This document shows, piece after piece, positions 53,412-63,177 of a stretch of 64,000 nucleotides of DNA. Below the pieces are notes generated by a model. It saw only the letters and a program-made list of their open reading frames with translations, was not told the origin of the DNA and searched no databases. Numbering within the stretch: position 1 is the stretch's first letter; each line of letters starts with the position of its first letter. Both the position numbers and the translations under genes were made by a program. Source of the DNA: Phyllobacterium sp. 21LDTY02-6 (GTDB lineage: Bacteria; Pseudomonadota; Alphaproteobacteria; Rhizobiales; Rhizobiaceae); the NCBI RefSeq assembly GCF_023554255.2, contig NZ_JAMJWD020000004.1:1-64000 (forward strand). Reading direction: 5' to 3'.

Positions 53412-54311
53412 CTACGCCTTTACCAGTCTTTCGACCACATCGGCGAGCGAAGCGCGCCAGTCCGGCATGGTGAAGCCGAAGCGCTTTTGCAGCTTTGCCG
53501 TCGAAAGGCGGGAATTTGCCGGGCGGGCCGCCTTGGTCGGATAATCGGCGGTGGCGATATCGGCCACATCGGCCACCGGACCGCCTCTTTCGGCGCTTTC
53601 TTCGAAGATGGCGCGGGCAAAACCGCTCCAGTTGACATCGCCGCTGCCCGCCAGATGGTAAATGCCATAATCGGCGAAGCCCGGCTCATTGCCGAGACGA
53701 TCGACGACATGGATGATCGCATCGGCAATATCGAGCGCGCTGGTCGGATTGCCCCATTGGTCGCAAACGACCGACAGCCCGTCGCGCGTTTCAGCCAGTT
53801 TCAGCATCGTCTTGACGAAATTCCTGCCGAAAGGGCTGAAAATCCACGCCGTGCGCAGGATGATGTGGCGCGCATTGGCCGCCGCGACGAGGCGCTCGCC
53901 TTCAAGCTTGGAGCGCCCATAGGAACTTTTCGGCGCCACGGCATCGGTTTCGGCATAGGCCGAGGGCGCATCGCCGGAGAACACGTAATCCGTCGACAGG
54001 TGAATGACGGGCGCGCCGCAGGCCTGCGCCGCGGCAGCAACCGCTCCGGCACCTGTGGCATTGACCGCGAAGGCGAGTTCCGGCTCGTCCTCCGCCTGGT
54101 CGACGGCCGTATAGGCCGCCGCCGAGACCACGATGTCGGGCCTTGCGGCCTCGATCGCCGCCCTGACGCTATCGGGGCGAGACAGATCGAGTTCTGGCCG
54201 ACCGACCGCTATCACCTGCAGGTCGGGCACCTGCAGGTCGGGGCGGGCTGCCGACCGCTCCAGAAGGCTTTGGACAACCTGCCCTTCCTTGCCGGTGACC
54301 AGTATCTTCAT
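53412..54311 (-). CDS. rfbD: dTDP-4-dehydrorhamnose reductase
   Basis: Last step of dTDP-L-rhamnose synthesis. 299 residues: [15 protein letters not shown] (NAD(P) loop), STDYVFSG, the active-site YGRSKLEGE (YxxxK) and [18 protein letters not shown]. Overlaps rfbB (ATGA). A 15-bp direct duplication (54213-54242) gives the peptide DLQVPDLQV, an insertion after the first strand that should be tolerated. Confidence 0.95.
   Translation of the reverse strand: MKILVTGKEGQVVQSLLERSAARPDLQVPDLQVIAVGRPELDLSRPDSVRAAIEAARPDIVVSAAAYTAVDQAEDEPELAFAVNATGAGAVAAAAQACGAPVIHLSTDYVFSGDAPSAYAETDAVAPKSSYGRSKLEGERLVAAANARHIILRTAWIFSPFGRNFVKTMLKLAETRDGLSVVCDQWGNPTSALDIADAIIHVVDRLGNEPGFADYGIYHLAGSGDVNWSGFARAIFEESAERGGPVADVADIATADYPTKAARPANSRLSTAKLQKRFGFTMPDWRASLADVVERLVKA
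54213..54242. repeat. 15-bp perfect tandem duplication in rfbD
   Basis: CACCTGCAGGTCGGG occurs twice in a row (54213-54227, 54228-54242). In frame, encoding DLQVP/DLQV. Confidence 0.9.
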
Positions 54312-55390
54312 GCGGCCCCGGCTTTGGCCTTCGCATCTGCGCCGCCGAGACGCTCTCCGGCGTAGCGGCCGCTGCGGATCGGCTGCCACCACCATTCATT
54401 GTCGAGATACCATTGCACCGTCTTGTCGAGGCCGGTCTCGAACGTCTCCTGCGGGGTCCAGCCCAGTTCGCGCTCGATCTTCGAGGCATCGATGGCGTAG
54501 CGGCGATCATGGCCGGGGCGATCGGTGACGAAATTGATCAGATCGGCATAGGGCTTGCCATTGGCGCGCGGGCGCTTGCGATCGAGAACCGCGCAGATCG
54601 TCTTGACCACGTCGAGATTGGTGCGCTCCGAGCGGCCGCCAATATTATAGCTCTCGCCGAGCTTGCCCTGTGTCGCCACCAGTTCCAGCGCCCGGGCATG
54701 ATCCTCGACGAACAGCCAGTCGCGGACATTGGCCCCGGCCCCATAGACCGGCAGGGGCTTTTCATCCAGCGCATTGAGGATCACCAGCGGAATGAGCTTT
54801 TCCGGGAAATGGAAGGGCCCGTAATTGTTGGAGCAATTGGACAGGACCACCGGCAGACCGTAGGTTTCGTGCCATGCCCGCACCAGATGGTCGGAAGCTG
54901 CCTTGGAGGCCGAATAGGGCGAAGACGGATTGTAGGGCGTCTCCTCGGTGAAGATACCGCTGTCGAAGGGCAGATCGCCGAAAACCTCGTCGGTCGAGAT
55001 ATGGTGGAAGCGGAAGCGGGATTTGCGCTCGTCCGGCAATTCGCGCCAATAGGTCAGCGCCGCGTTGAGCAGGCGGAACGTGCCGACGATATTGGTTTCG
55101 ATGAAGGCCGCCGGCCCGTCGATGGAACGATCGACATGGCTCTCCGCCGCCAGATGCATGATCACATCGATCTGGTTGTTGCGCAGAATGTCGAGAACGG
55201 AAACATCGTCGCAAATGTCGCCTTCGGCGAACTGGTAGTTCGGATGGTTTTCGATCTGCCGCAGCGATGCGAGATTGCCGGCATAGGTAAGCTTGTCGAG
55301 ATTCACCACATTGATCGCGCGATTGGCGGCAAGATGCCGGCAAACCGCCGATCCGATGAAACCAGCACCACCAGTGACAAGAATGTTCAT
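54308..55390 (-). CDS. rfbB: dTDP-glucose 4,6-dehydratase
   Basis: Second step of dTDP-rhamnose synthesis. 360 residues with [19 protein letters not shown] (NAD loop), [42 protein letters not shown] (catalytic Tyr/Lys) and [17 protein letters not shown]. The start at 55390 is preceded by GAGGATC. Fourth-to-last in the rfbA-C-B-D run, coupled to rfbD. Confidence 0.97.
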   Translation of the reverse strand: MNILVTGGAGFIGSAVCRHLAANRAINVVNLDKLTYAGNLASLRQIENHPNYQFAEGDICDDVSVLDILRNNQIDVIMHLAAESHVDRSIDGPAAFIETNIVGTFRLLNAALTYWRELPDERKSRFRFHHISTDEVFGDLPFDSGIFTEETPYNPSSPYSASKAASDHLVRAWHETYGLPVVLSNCSNNYGPFHFPEKLIPLVILNALDEKPLPVYGAGANVRDWLFVEDHARALELVATQGKLGESYNIGGRSERTNLDVVKTICAVLDRKRPRANGKPYADLINFVTDRPGHDRRYAIDASKIERELGWTPQETFETGLDKTVQWYLDNEWWWQPIRSGRYAGERLGGADAKAKAGAA

Positions 55391-55400
55391 TTCATGATCC

Positions 55401-55952
55401 TCAAGCGAAAACTTCAGCGGCGCCGAGCAGCGGAGCGTTGCGATCCTTGTCCGAGAGCGCAAACTCCGATGCCGGAAGCGGCCAGTCGATGCCGATCGCG
55501 GCATCACTGAACAAGATCGACCGATCATGCTCGGGCGAATAATAATCAGTCACCTTATAGACGACCTCGGTATGTTCGACGAGCGTGACGAAACCATGGG
55601 CGAAGCCCGCCGGCACCAGGATCTGGTTCCACTTCTCGGCCGACACTTCGAGCGAAACCCATTTGCCGAAGGTGGGCGAGCTTTTGCGGATGTCGACGAC
55701 GACGTCCAATATGGAGCCGCGGACGACACGGACGAGCTTGTTCTGCGCCCGTGGCGGCAATTGATAGTGCAAGCCGCGCAGGACGCCCTTCGCCGCGGAA
55801 TGGGAATGATTGTCCTGGACGAATTGCAGGTTGATGCCGGCCTCGGCGAACGACTTCTCATTATAGGTTTCCGACAAGAACCCGCGATGATCGCCGAATT
55901 TGCGCGGTGTTATTTCGAGGACTCCCTCGAGCCCGAGCGACCGTACTTGCAT
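55401..55952 (-). CDS. rfbC: dTDP-4-dehydrorhamnose 3,5-epimerase
   Basis: Third enzyme of the pathway. 183 residues: [40 protein letters not shown] (catalytic His in LHYQ), [31 protein letters not shown] and [17 protein letters not shown] 55952 is chosen with AGGGA 7 bases upstream over GTG 55958. Two bases after the rfbA stop. Confidence 0.95.
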   Translation of the reverse strand: MQVRSLGLEGVLEITPRKFGDHRGFLSETYNEKSFAEAGINLQFVQDNHSHSAAKGVLRGLHYQLPPRAQNKLVRVVRGSILDVVVDIRKSSPTFGKWVSLEVSAEKWNQILVPAGFAHGFVTLVEHTEVVYKVTDYYSPEHDRSILFSDAAIGIDWPLPASEFALSDKDRNAPLLGAAEVFA

Positions 55953-55954
55953 TG

Positions 55955-56833
55955 TCACATCCCTAATTCATCGACACGCCGGCGTAGATAGGCTGCATAT
56001 TCGGTTTTTCCAAGCTTGGCCGCTCGCTCCAGCACGGCTTCACCGTTCAGCCAGCCCTTTTCCAGGCCGATCTCCTCCGGACAGGCGATCTTGATGCCCT
56101 GGCGCTTCTCGATGGTACGCACGAATGACGAGGCTTCATGCAGGCTGTCATGGGTGCCGGTGTCCAGCCAGGCATAGCCCCGGCCGAGTTGTCGCACGCT
56201 CAATTCGCCGCGTTCGAGATAGATATTGTTGACGGTGGTAATCTCCAGCTCGCCCCGGGCCGAAGGCTCGATCGAATGGGCGATGTCCACCACCTGGTTG
56301 TCGTAGAAATAAAGCCCGGTGACCGCCCAATGGGATTTCGGCTTTTCCGGCTTCTCCTCGATGGAGATGGCCTTTCCGGTCTTGCTCTCGAATTCGACGA
56401 CGCCATAGCGATGGGGATCGTCGACATGATAGGCGAACACGGAGCCGCCTTTCTTCACCGCGGCGGATGTCTGGCAAAGTTTCGACAGGCCGTCGCCGAA
56501 ATAGATATTGTCGCCGAGGATCATCGCCACGCTGTCATTGCCGATGAATTCGCGGCCGATGATGAAGGCTTCCGCAAGGCCATTGGGTTGCGGCTGTTCG
56601 GCATATGCGAAATTGACGCCGAATTCGCTGCCATCGCCCAGCAGCTTCTGGAACAGCGGCAGGTCGTGCGGCGTGGAGATGATCAATATGTCCTGGATGC
56701 CCGCAAGCATGAGCACGCTCAGTGGATAATAGATCATGGGTTTGTCGTAGATCGGAAGTATCTGCTTCGACACTGCTATCGTCAGGGGGTAGAGCCTCGT
56801 GCCGCTGCCGCCTGCCAGAATAATACCCTTCAT
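55955..56833 (-). CDS. rfbA: Glucose-1-phosphate thymidylyltransferase
   Basis: First enzyme of dTDP-rhamnose synthesis. 292 residues with [20 protein letters not shown] (nucleotide loop), [31 protein letters not shown] and [10 protein letters not shown]. First gene of the rfbA-C-B-D operon; the 178-bp gap to the divergent GT2 gene holds the promoter. Confidence 0.97.
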   Translation of the reverse strand: MKGIILAGGSGTRLYPLTIAVSKQILPIYDKPMIYYPLSVLMLAGIQDILIISTPHDLPLFQKLLGDGSEFGVNFAYAEQPQPNGLAEAFIIGREFIGNDSVAMILGDNIYFGDGLSKLCQTSAAVKKGGSVFAYHVDDPHRYGVVEFESKTGKAISIEEKPEKPKSHWAVTGLYFYDNQVVDIAHSIEPSARGELEITTVNNIYLERGELSVRQLGRGYAWLDTGTHDSLHEASSFVRTIEKRQGIKIACPEEIGLEKGWLNGEAVLERAAKLGKTEYAAYLRRRVDELGM

Positions 56834-57011
56834 CTAGATTCCCTTGTCCAATTCAGCTAAACGGCACCTCCTTAGCACCGCATTCACGTTTTGGCGACAG
56901 AGCGGAATACATATTCGGGCCGGACTCCCGGAACATTCTGTTAAAGTTGGTGACACCTTCATCATTGCCATCAGCAGAGATTGCCGAGGCGCGGCCGAAC
57001 AAGGACAGGGA

Positions 57012-57836
57012 ATGACAGACAGCACCGAAGCGGTTGCCGACAGACTTGAGCTGACGATTTCCATCGTCACGTTCGATCCCGATCCAACGCAACTGCGCAC
57101 GACGCTGGAAAGCCTTGCCGAAGCACTCGTTCCGCTGGCGCCGGATGCGGTCCTCGTCACCCTCATCGACAATTCGCCCAAGGACGAAGTGTCGGCGCTG
57201 CTTCGGTCCATCGAATTCGGCGCACCGCTTCGGCTTCGGCATGGGCACGGCAATATAGGCTTCGGCCGCGGCCATAATCTGGCGCTGGACAGGCTGGGCG
57301 AGTTCCATCTCATTCTCAATCCGGATGTCCAATTGCGATCCGACGCGCTGACCACGGCCTTGAGCTTCATGCGCGACAATCCGCAATGCGGCCTTGTCAC
57401 TCCCCATGCCGAATGGCCGGGCGGCCGGAAGCAATATTTGTGCAAGCGCTTTCCGCCGGCCTTCGATCTCTTGCTCAGGGGCTTTGCGCCGGCGCCAATC
57501 CGGTCGCTATTCCATGACCGCCTGTCGCGCTACGAAATGCGGGACGAGACACAAGACGAAACATTCTGGAACCCGCCGATCGTGAGCGGCTGCTTCATGT
57601 TCTTCCGCAGCGAGGTCCTGCGCCGGCTTGGCGGCTTCGACGAAGATTATTTCCTCTATTTCGAGGATTTCGACCTGTCGATCCGCTCCGCGCAAATCGC
57701 CAAGACCGCCTATGTGCCGATGGTACGGATCGTGCATGAGGGCGGCCATGCCGGACGAAAAGGCTGGTGGCATATCCGCCAGTTCCTGATTTCGGCCGCG
57801 CGCTTCTACCGGTCCCACGGCTTCAGGCTGTATTGA
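57012..57836 (+). CDS. GT2 glycosyltransferase, rhamnosyltransferase-like
   Basis: A 274-residue family 2 glycosyltransferase. ISIVTFDPDPTQLRTTLESL starts the fold; GNIGFGRGHNLAL is typical of WbbL-type dTDP-rhamnosyltransferases. LILNPDVQL is the DxD-region equivalent and GCFMFFRSEVLRRLGGFDED, YFLYFEDFDLSIR is the acceptor/catalytic base region. A neighbour of rfbACBD, it probably adds rhamnose to the O-chain or its adaptor. The start at 57012 has AGGGA close upstream. Convergent with the two-domain glycosyltransferase. Confidence 0.87.
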   Translation: MTDSTEAVADRLELTISIVTFDPDPTQLRTTLESLAEALVPLAPDAVLVTLIDNSPKDEVSALLRSIEFGAPLRLRHGHGNIGFGRGHNLALDRLGEFHLILNPDVQLRSDALTTALSFMRDNPQCGLVTPHAEWPGGRKQYLCKRFPPAFDLLLRGFAPAPIRSLFHDRLSRYEMRDETQDETFWNPPIVSGCFMFFRSEVLRRLGGFDEDYFLYFEDFDLSIRSAQIAKTAYVPMVRIVHEGGHAGRKGWWHIRQFLISAARFYRSHGFRLY

Positions 57837-57848
57837 GACCGGGGCGAT

Positions 57849-59528
57849 TTACCGGTTGGCGGCGCGCCATTTCTCGGCCAGAACCTTGATCTTGTTCTCA
57901 GCCTCCGCGATCATCGGCGCATAGCGGTCATTGTCGATCCCCCAGAGCGTGGATGCGACATCCTCCCGGTGCCCCGCGATGAAGGGCAGCGCCACGACAA
58001 CCTTCAGGTCGTCCTGCCGTTCCATGTAGCGATCGACCGTATTGGTGCTGGCGTCCGTGTCCATGGGGTTCCATGCCGACAGTCGTTTCAGCGCGCGTTC
58101 ACTGTAGATATTGAAAACATTGCTCATCATCTTGTCGATGGTCACATAGGTGCGGCCATCAACGTCATCGACAGACAGAACGCGTGCCGAGGTGTGAAGA
58201 TCAGCCATGACGCCGGAAAAAATGTCCCAGTTTCCCTCGCATGTGTCGAGATAGGCCATCACCTCCCCGAGTATCCGGCCAAAATCAGGGGGGAGGAGTA
58301 TGTCGTCCTCGATGACGATCAATCTTTTCATGCCATTGTCGAGCGCATAGCGCGACAAGGCGGTGAAGCTGCTGCCGCAGCCGACCCAGCCGAGACTGTT
58401 TCTTATTCCGTCGAAGATGACGCAGCCCTCGGGCAGAGCCTCGGTGATCGCCTGCCGGCGCTCGACCGTCTCCGGAAGGGAGAGCGCCAGGAAACTGCTT
58501 TTCTCGCGAAGGTAGATCGGTGTTTCCAGCACGACATTCGCCGGCAGCATGCCCAGGGCGCCAAGGAAGCGGTCGAACATGAAGTTGAAACGGCTGGCGC
58601 TGGCGGCAACGACGCCGCCGATGGTCGCATTGACGGTGTCGATATCGTCGAGCATGGCTTGCGCCGCGCTCATCATCGCTTCTATCGAGCCTTCCTCGAA
58701 GAACCTCACCGCCCCCGCCAGCTCCGGATAATCGTGGCGGTCGCGCGAACTCTCGGAAAGGATTGGTACGCCGAGCGAGATACATTCGCTTATGCGCGGC
58801 ATCTCCAGCAGCGCGCCCTCGTAATAGTGGATGTTGATGACCGCCCTTGCCGAACGGATGATTTCATACATCTCCTCGCCAAAGACCTCGTTGCAGATCT
58901 TCACCGAATAGCGCGACTGGAGTTGCTTCAGGAACGCCCGACGCCGCTCGGAGCTCAGGCTGTCGCCATAGAACACGAAATCATACTTCTTGGCCGTGTC
59001 CATACCCGTCGCGCCGCCGGTCACCGCCCCGATCGGCAGATAATGCACGGTCGGATATTTCACCTTGTGCTGGGCGAGGAACGCAATATTGGACAGCGAA
59101 TAGTCGAGAACGCCCAACGATTCCCGCAATATCCTGAAATATTCCGGCGTGAACCAGCGCGAACTCACATGCTGTTCCAGCTGGAACACCACCCGCTTGT
59201 CCGCCGGCGGCAGGCTTTTGAACATTTGCGGGCAAAGGACGATGTAGAAGGCATGGTCGAAACGGTCGAGCTGGCCAATTATGACCTCGCTGCCCATGCC
59301 ATGGGCTGCGAGCCGCGCGGAGATCGCATTGGCGATGAATTCCGTGTGCGGCGTGCAGAGGATGCCCCAGGTCGAACCGCCATCGCCCGCCAGGCGCTTG
59401 CGCACCTTCACCACCGCATGTTCGCGCCGATACCAGTCCAGGCGCTTCAGCAGGCCGGAAAAATCACCACGCCCGACATAGCGCAGGGCATTGACGATCT
59501 GCGTCAGACGATTGTTCAGTTTCCCCAT
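57849..59528 (-). CDS. Two-domain glycosyltransferase (CgeB-like N-terminus, GT25-like C-terminus)
   Basis: A 559-residue protein. Residues about 50-300 look like a GT-B/CgeB-type transferase (VVFQLEQHVSSRWFTPEYFR, VFYGDSLSSERRRAFLKQLQ, AVINIHYYEGALLEMPRISE, CISLGVPILSES). Residues about 335-540 look like a GT25/LPS transferase (FLALSLPETVERRQAITEAL, GWVGCGSSFTALSRYALDNG, LIVIEDDILLPPDF with E407-D408-D409). There is no membrane helix. The fusion suggests two consecutive sugar transfers by one enzyme. Domain identities come from motifs; acceptor and donor are unknown. It directly precedes the end of the wzm-wzt unit (13 bp after wzt). Confidence 0.75.
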   Translation of the reverse strand: MGKLNNRLTQIVNALRYVGRGDFSGLLKRLDWYRREHAVVKVRKRLAGDGGSTWGILCTPHTEFIANAISARLAAHGMGSEVIIGQLDRFDHAFYIVLCPQMFKSLPPADKRVVFQLEQHVSSRWFTPEYFRILRESLGVLDYSLSNIAFLAQHKVKYPTVHYLPIGAVTGGATGMDTAKKYDFVFYGDSLSSERRRAFLKQLQSRYSVKICNEVFGEEMYEIIRSARAVINIHYYEGALLEMPRISECISLGVPILSESSRDRHDYPELAGAVRFFEEGSIEAMMSAAQAMLDDIDTVNATIGGVVAASASRFNFMFDRFLGALGMLPANVVLETPIYLREKSSFLALSLPETVERRQAITEALPEGCVIFDGIRNSLGWVGCGSSFTALSRYALDNGMKRLIVIEDDILLPPDFGRILGEVMAYLDTCEGNWDIFSGVMADLHTSARVLSVDDVDGRTYVTIDKMMSNVFNIYSERALKRLSAWNPMDTDASTNTVDRYMERQDDLKVVVALPFIAGHREDVASTLWGIDNDRYAPMIAEAENKIKVLAEKWRAANR

Positions 59529-59540
59529 CGAACTGCTTTC

Positions 59541-60281
59541 TCAGCCGAAATAGGCCGGCAGCACCTCATCCGGAGTGCCATCCACCTTGATGCGGCCATG
59601 TTCGAGCCAGATCACCCTGTTGCAGTTCTTCAGCATCAGTTCCTTGGAATGGCTGGCAAGGACGAGGATCTTGGTCGAATCGACCAGTTCCCGCATGCGC
59701 TGATTGGCCCGTTCCTTGAAATCCTCGTCGCCCGTCGACAGCCACTCATCCATGATGAGTATTTCCGGCCGCACGGCCGTGGAGGTGGCGAAGGCGAGGC
59801 GCAGCTGCATGCCCGAGGAGTAGGTTCTGAACGGCACGTCGAGAAACTCTCCCAGGCCGGAGAATTCCGCGATCTGCTCGAATTTCTCCGCGATTTCCTT
59901 CGGCTCCATCCCCATCATGGCCGAGCGAAGGCGGATGTTCTCGCGACCCGTCGCGTCGGGGTCGATGCCGAGATTGATATTGATCAGCGACACCGCATGG
60001 CCGCGGATGAGCGCGCTGCCCCGCGTCGGCGTGTAGATGCCGGAGAGCACGCGGAGCAATGTCGTCTTGCCCGAGCCATTATGGCCGATGAGGCCGACGC
60101 GATCGCCGTCGTTGAATTGCAGGGACACGTCGTCCAGACCGCGCACGATGATCAACCCATCGCTGCGCCGTTCGATCTTTCCGCCGGTGGCGATGCTCAG
60201 GACACGATTCTTGAGCGAGCGGCTTGAGGAATTGTAGATCGGGAATTCGACACTGACATTCTGAAGTCGGATGGAGCTCAT
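59541..60281 (-). CDS. wzt: Polysaccharide ABC exporter ATPase (Wzt/KpsT-like, short form)
   Basis: A 246-residue ATPase: Walker A LIGHNGSGKTTLLRVLSG, then GIYTPTRGSALIRGHAVSLI, signature YSSGMQLRLAFATS, Walker B ILIMDEWLSTGDEDF and H-loop VLASHSKELM. It lacks the extra C-terminal carbohydrate-binding domain of long Wzt proteins, so export may not depend on a capped chain end. It overlaps or abuts wzm (stop 60283, start 60281). Confidence 0.93.
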   Translation of the reverse strand: MSSIRLQNVSVEFPIYNSSSRSLKNRVLSIATGGKIERRSDGLIIVRGLDDVSLQFNDGDRVGLIGHNGSGKTTLLRVLSGIYTPTRGSALIRGHAVSLININLGIDPDATGRENIRLRSAMMGMEPKEIAEKFEQIAEFSGLGEFLDVPFRTYSSGMQLRLAFATSTAVRPEILIMDEWLSTGDEDFKERANQRMRELVDSTKILVLASHSKELMLKNCNRVIWLEHGRIKVDGTPDEVLPAYFG

Positions 60282-60282
60282 T

Positions 60283-61134
60283 TTACAACCAATACGCTAC
60301 GCGCCAACGATACTTGCCGAAGAATGCGATGGCGGCCAGCCAGCCGATGATCGCAATTCCGCCGGCGACGCCCCAGTTGAGCAGGGTGGGCGACGTGCCG
60401 AGCAGTGGCGCCCTGACCAGCTCGATGAAGTGGGCGAAAGGGTTCCATTCGATGAATGCCCGCGAAACATGGTCCGGCAATATCTTCACCATCCACATGA
60501 TAGGCGTGGCGTAGAACAGGACCTGCAGCACGTTGGTGACCACCTGCGTCATGTCGCGGAACCGGGCGCAGACTATGGCCAGGACCAGCATGATCCAGGC
60601 GAGGTTGACGCAGAGCAGCAGGAAGCCCGGTATCGACCAGAGCACGCTGAAAGTGACGCCTTTTCCCATGATCAGAAGGAGGACGGGAAAGATCACGATG
60701 TTATGGCCGAAGATGATCATGTTGCGCCAGAGTGCGCGCAATATATGGGTGAACAGCGGCATGCGGACCTGCAATATGATGCCTTCGGAGGAGCTGAAAG
60801 CCCCGCATCCTTCGGAAAGGCAGGACGTAATAAAGCCCCATGTGATGACGCCCGCGCAAAGATAGGGCAGGAATTCGTGCATCTCCGACTGGAACAGCGT
60901 GCCGAAGATGAGACCGAGCGCGCCGATGAACACGGCCATGTTCAGCGTCAGCCAGAAGGCGCCGACGCGCGAACGCCGGTAGCGCTGCGCCACATCCTGC
61001 CAGCCGAAGATCAGCGCCAGGCGGTATTTGACGAATGCCTCGACAATATCGCGCCAGGCGACGGCAATACCCGTCGTCGGCAGCGTCAAGTCTTCGCGAT
61101 CGCTTTCTCGTTCCCGATAGGTTTCGACACTCAT
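60283..61134 (-). CDS. wzm: Polysaccharide ABC exporter permease (Wzm-like, ABC-2 type)
   Basis: A 283-residue ABC-2 permease with six hydrophobic helices; DIVEAFVKYRLALIFGWQDV, AQRYRRSRVGAFWLTLNMAV and FYATPIMWMVKILPDHVSRA are family-typical. It exports an undecaprenyl-linked polysaccharide with Wzt. First gene of the wzm-wzt-glycosyltransferase run; the 61135-61326 gap holds its promoter. Confidence 0.93.
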   Translation of the reverse strand: MSVETYRERESDREDLTLPTTGIAVAWRDIVEAFVKYRLALIFGWQDVAQRYRRSRVGAFWLTLNMAVFIGALGLIFGTLFQSEMHEFLPYLCAGVITWGFITSCLSEGCGAFSSSEGIILQVRMPLFTHILRALWRNMIIFGHNIVIFPVLLLIMGKGVTFSVLWSIPGFLLLCVNLAWIMLVLAIVCARFRDMTQVVTNVLQVLFYATPIMWMVKILPDHVSRAFIEWNPFAHFIELVRAPLLGTSPTLLNWGVAGGIAIIGWLAAIAFFGKYRWRVAYWL

Positions 61135-61289
61135 GCCTGGCCCTGGTGGTGTATGCTGGTCTCGATCAAATCCGGACGCCTTCTATACCAAAACGAGATG
61201 GATCGCCGTACCTGAAGAAATAAATCCCACAAGTCAACAGCGCACCTCTTCCTTGGCACCTCTTCCCTGAATGAGGCGCATTTACGACG

Positions 61290-61308
61290 CCGGGCCAAAT
61301 AGGCCCGG
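61290..61308 (-). terminator. Hairpin downstream of the HerA-like gene
   Basis: CCGGGCC-AAATA-GGCCCGG perfect 7-bp stem, 19 bp after the stop at 61327. There is no clear T-run, so it may be a weak or Rho-assisted terminator or simply an mRNA-stabilising hairpin. Confidence 0.45.
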
Positions 61309-61326
61309 ATTGACGATGAACTGCGG

Positions 61327-62844
61327 CTAGCGCCGGCTCAGGCTGCCCAATATACCGCGGACCAGCGCCCGTCCGAGCGAGCTGCCGACCGATCGGACAA
61401 CGGATTTCATCGCAGCTTCGGCCACAGTCTGCCGGCCGCGCGGCTGGCCGCCCCTGGGGCCCCTTTGCGGTTCCCCGCCGAGGAAATCCGGCAGTTTCCA
61501 GCCGCCGGTGCTGTCTGCGCTGGCTTCCTCCGGCTCCTTGGCCTCGACCGCCTTCTTCTGCAGCAGTTCATAGGCGGATTCGCGGTCCACCATCTCGTCA
61601 TAGATGCCGACAACCGGACTGCTGTTGATCAGCGTGCGGCGCTCGTCCGGGGTGACCGGGCCGATACGGCCCGCCGGCGGGCGCATCAATGTGCGCTGCA
61701 CGATCGACGGAACGCCCTTTTCGGCGAGGGCCGAGACCAGCGCTTCGCCGGTGCTCAGATTGGTGATCGCCTCGAACGTGTTGAAGTCCGGGTTCGGGCG
61801 GAACGTGTCTGCCGCGGTCTTGACCGCATTCTGCTCGCGCGGCGTATAGGCGCGGAGCGCGTGCTGGATGCGGTTGCCGAGCTGCGCCAATACGGTTTCC
61901 GGCACGTCCAGCGGGTTCTGCGAGATGAAGAAGACGCCGACGCCCTTGGACCGGATCAGCCGCACCACCTGCTCCACCCGGTCGAGCAGCGCCTTCGGCG
62001 CCTCGTTGAACAAAAGGTGGGCTTCGTCGAAGAAGAAGACGAGGCGAGGCTTTTCCGGATCGCCGACCTCGGGCAGTTCCTCGAAGAGCTCGGACAGGAG
62101 CCAGAGCAGAAAGGTCGAATAAAGCCGCGGGTTCATCATCAGCTTGTCGGCCGCGAGCACGCTGACGACGCCACGGCCATTGGTGTCGGTGCGCATGATG
62201 TCCGAGATCTTGAGCGCCGGTTCGCCGAAGAATTTGGTGCCGCCCTGCTGTTCGAGAACCAGCAGCGAGCGCTGGATGGCGCCGACCGACGGCTTGGTGA
62301 CATTGCCGTAGCGCGCCGATATCTCTTCCGACCGCTCGGCAATATTGACCAGCAGCGCTTGCAGATCCTTCATGTCGAGGAGCAGCAGCCCCTCTTCGTC
62401 GGCGATCTTGAAGGCGATGTTCAGAACGCCCTCCTGCGCATCGGTCAGGTTCATGAGGCGCGACAGGAGCAAGGGCCCCATCTCCGAGATCGTCGCCCGG
62501 ACAGGATGGCCCTGCTCGCCGAAAATGTCCCAGAAGATGACCGGCGACGCGCTGAATTCATAAGGCTCGAGCTTCACCTCGCCGGCGCGCTTCAGCAGGA
62601 AATCCTTGGCCTCGCCCTTCTCCGCTATGCCCGAAAGATCGCCCTTGATGTCGGCGCAGAAAACCGGCACGCCGACAGCCGAGAACCCCTCGGCGAGCAC
62701 CTGCAGGCTCACCGTCTTGCCGGTACCGGTGGCGCCGGTGATGAGGCCGTGCCGGTTGCCGTATTTCAGGAGGAGTTCCACCGCCCCCTGGTAGCTGTCA
62801 TCGGGCTTCCGGCTGGCACCAAGGAAAATGCTGTTCTCGGCCAT
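61327..62844 (-). CDS. HerA-like helicase/ATPase (DUF853 family)
   Basis: A 505-residue HerA-FtsK superfamily ATPase. Walker A is [20 protein letters not shown], with [20 protein letters not shown], Walker [21 protein letters not shown] and the arginine/sensor region [20 protein letters not shown]. The C-terminus is Gly/Arg-rich ([14 protein letters not shown]) and may bind nucleic acid. DUF853 proteins are widespread, with no clear role. The start at 62844 ([20 protein letters not shown]) matches the family; the frame is open to 62961. No NurA partner is visible. Confidence 0.92.
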   Translation of the reverse strand: MAENSIFLGASRKPDDSYQGAVELLLKYGNRHGLITGATGTGKTVSLQVLAEGFSAVGVPVFCADIKGDLSGIAEKGEAKDFLLKRAGEVKLEPYEFSASPVIFWDIFGEQGHPVRATISEMGPLLLSRLMNLTDAQEGVLNIAFKIADEEGLLLLDMKDLQALLVNIAERSEEISARYGNVTKPSVGAIQRSLLVLEQQGGTKFFGEPALKISDIMRTDTNGRGVVSVLAADKLMMNPRLYSTFLLWLLSELFEELPEVGDPEKPRLVFFFDEAHLLFNEAPKALLDRVEQVVRLIRSKGVGVFFISQNPLDVPETVLAQLGNRIQHALRAYTPREQNAVKTAADTFRPNPDFNTFEAITNLSTGEALVSALAEKGVPSIVQRTLMRPPAGRIGPVTPDERRTLINSSPVVGIYDEMVDRESAYELLQKKAVEAKEPEEASADSTGGWKLPDFLGGEPQRGPRGGQPRGRQTVAEAAMKSVVRSVGSSLGRALVRGILGSLSRR

Positions 62845-63177
62845 GTCGTTCGTTCCTCGTCCTGCTGTGTTCGAATTCCATCGCAAATCAGGGCGCCCCC
62901 ATCGGCCAGGACATCCCCATCGACATGAATCCGGTATAAACAGCCCTGGCCGTTGCGACAATGGGGCGCCTGTGATTCAAGTTTCCGGCGATTCAAATTA
63001 TTGGCAATTGAATTTCGAGCGGGATCGGCAGGCGCGACGATGGGCGAACCAATGTCATTCTGCCGCGTTCTTCCCGGAATGGAGTTAAAAACGACCGGAA
63101 ATGCCAGAAGCGGACTTGTGCGGCGGGCAATTCCTACATATTACGTAAACGTAATTTGAATAGACGGGAGATCGAAC
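62845..63177. promoter_or_regulatory. Divergent promoter gap with an operator-like palindrome
   Basis: A 333-bp non-coding gap between the HerA-like gene (minus) and the small conserved gene (plus). The only strong structure is the palindrome at 63140-63155. ORFs across it are not protein-like. Confidence 0.5.
63140..63155. promoter_or_regulatory. Operator-like palindrome ATTACGT-AA-ACGTAAT
   Basis: Perfect 7-bp inverted repeat around AA, 22 bp before the next start codon. Its length and symmetry fit a dimeric regulator (TetR, MarR or similar); the regulator is unknown. Confidence 0.7.

Noticed and set aside
56844-57011. N-terminal extension of the GT2 glycosyltransferase
   Set aside because: The frame is open to 56844, but the ribosome site AGGGA and the family N-terminus both point to ATG 57012.
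57969-60227. A 752-codon plus-strand ORF
   Set aside because: Antisense shadow of the two-domain glycosyltransferase and wzt; the minus strand carries Walker and EDD motifs.
61290-61308. Hairpin as a certain Rho-independent terminator
   Set aside because: The stem is good but there is no T-run after it on the minus strand, so it is listed only with low confidence.
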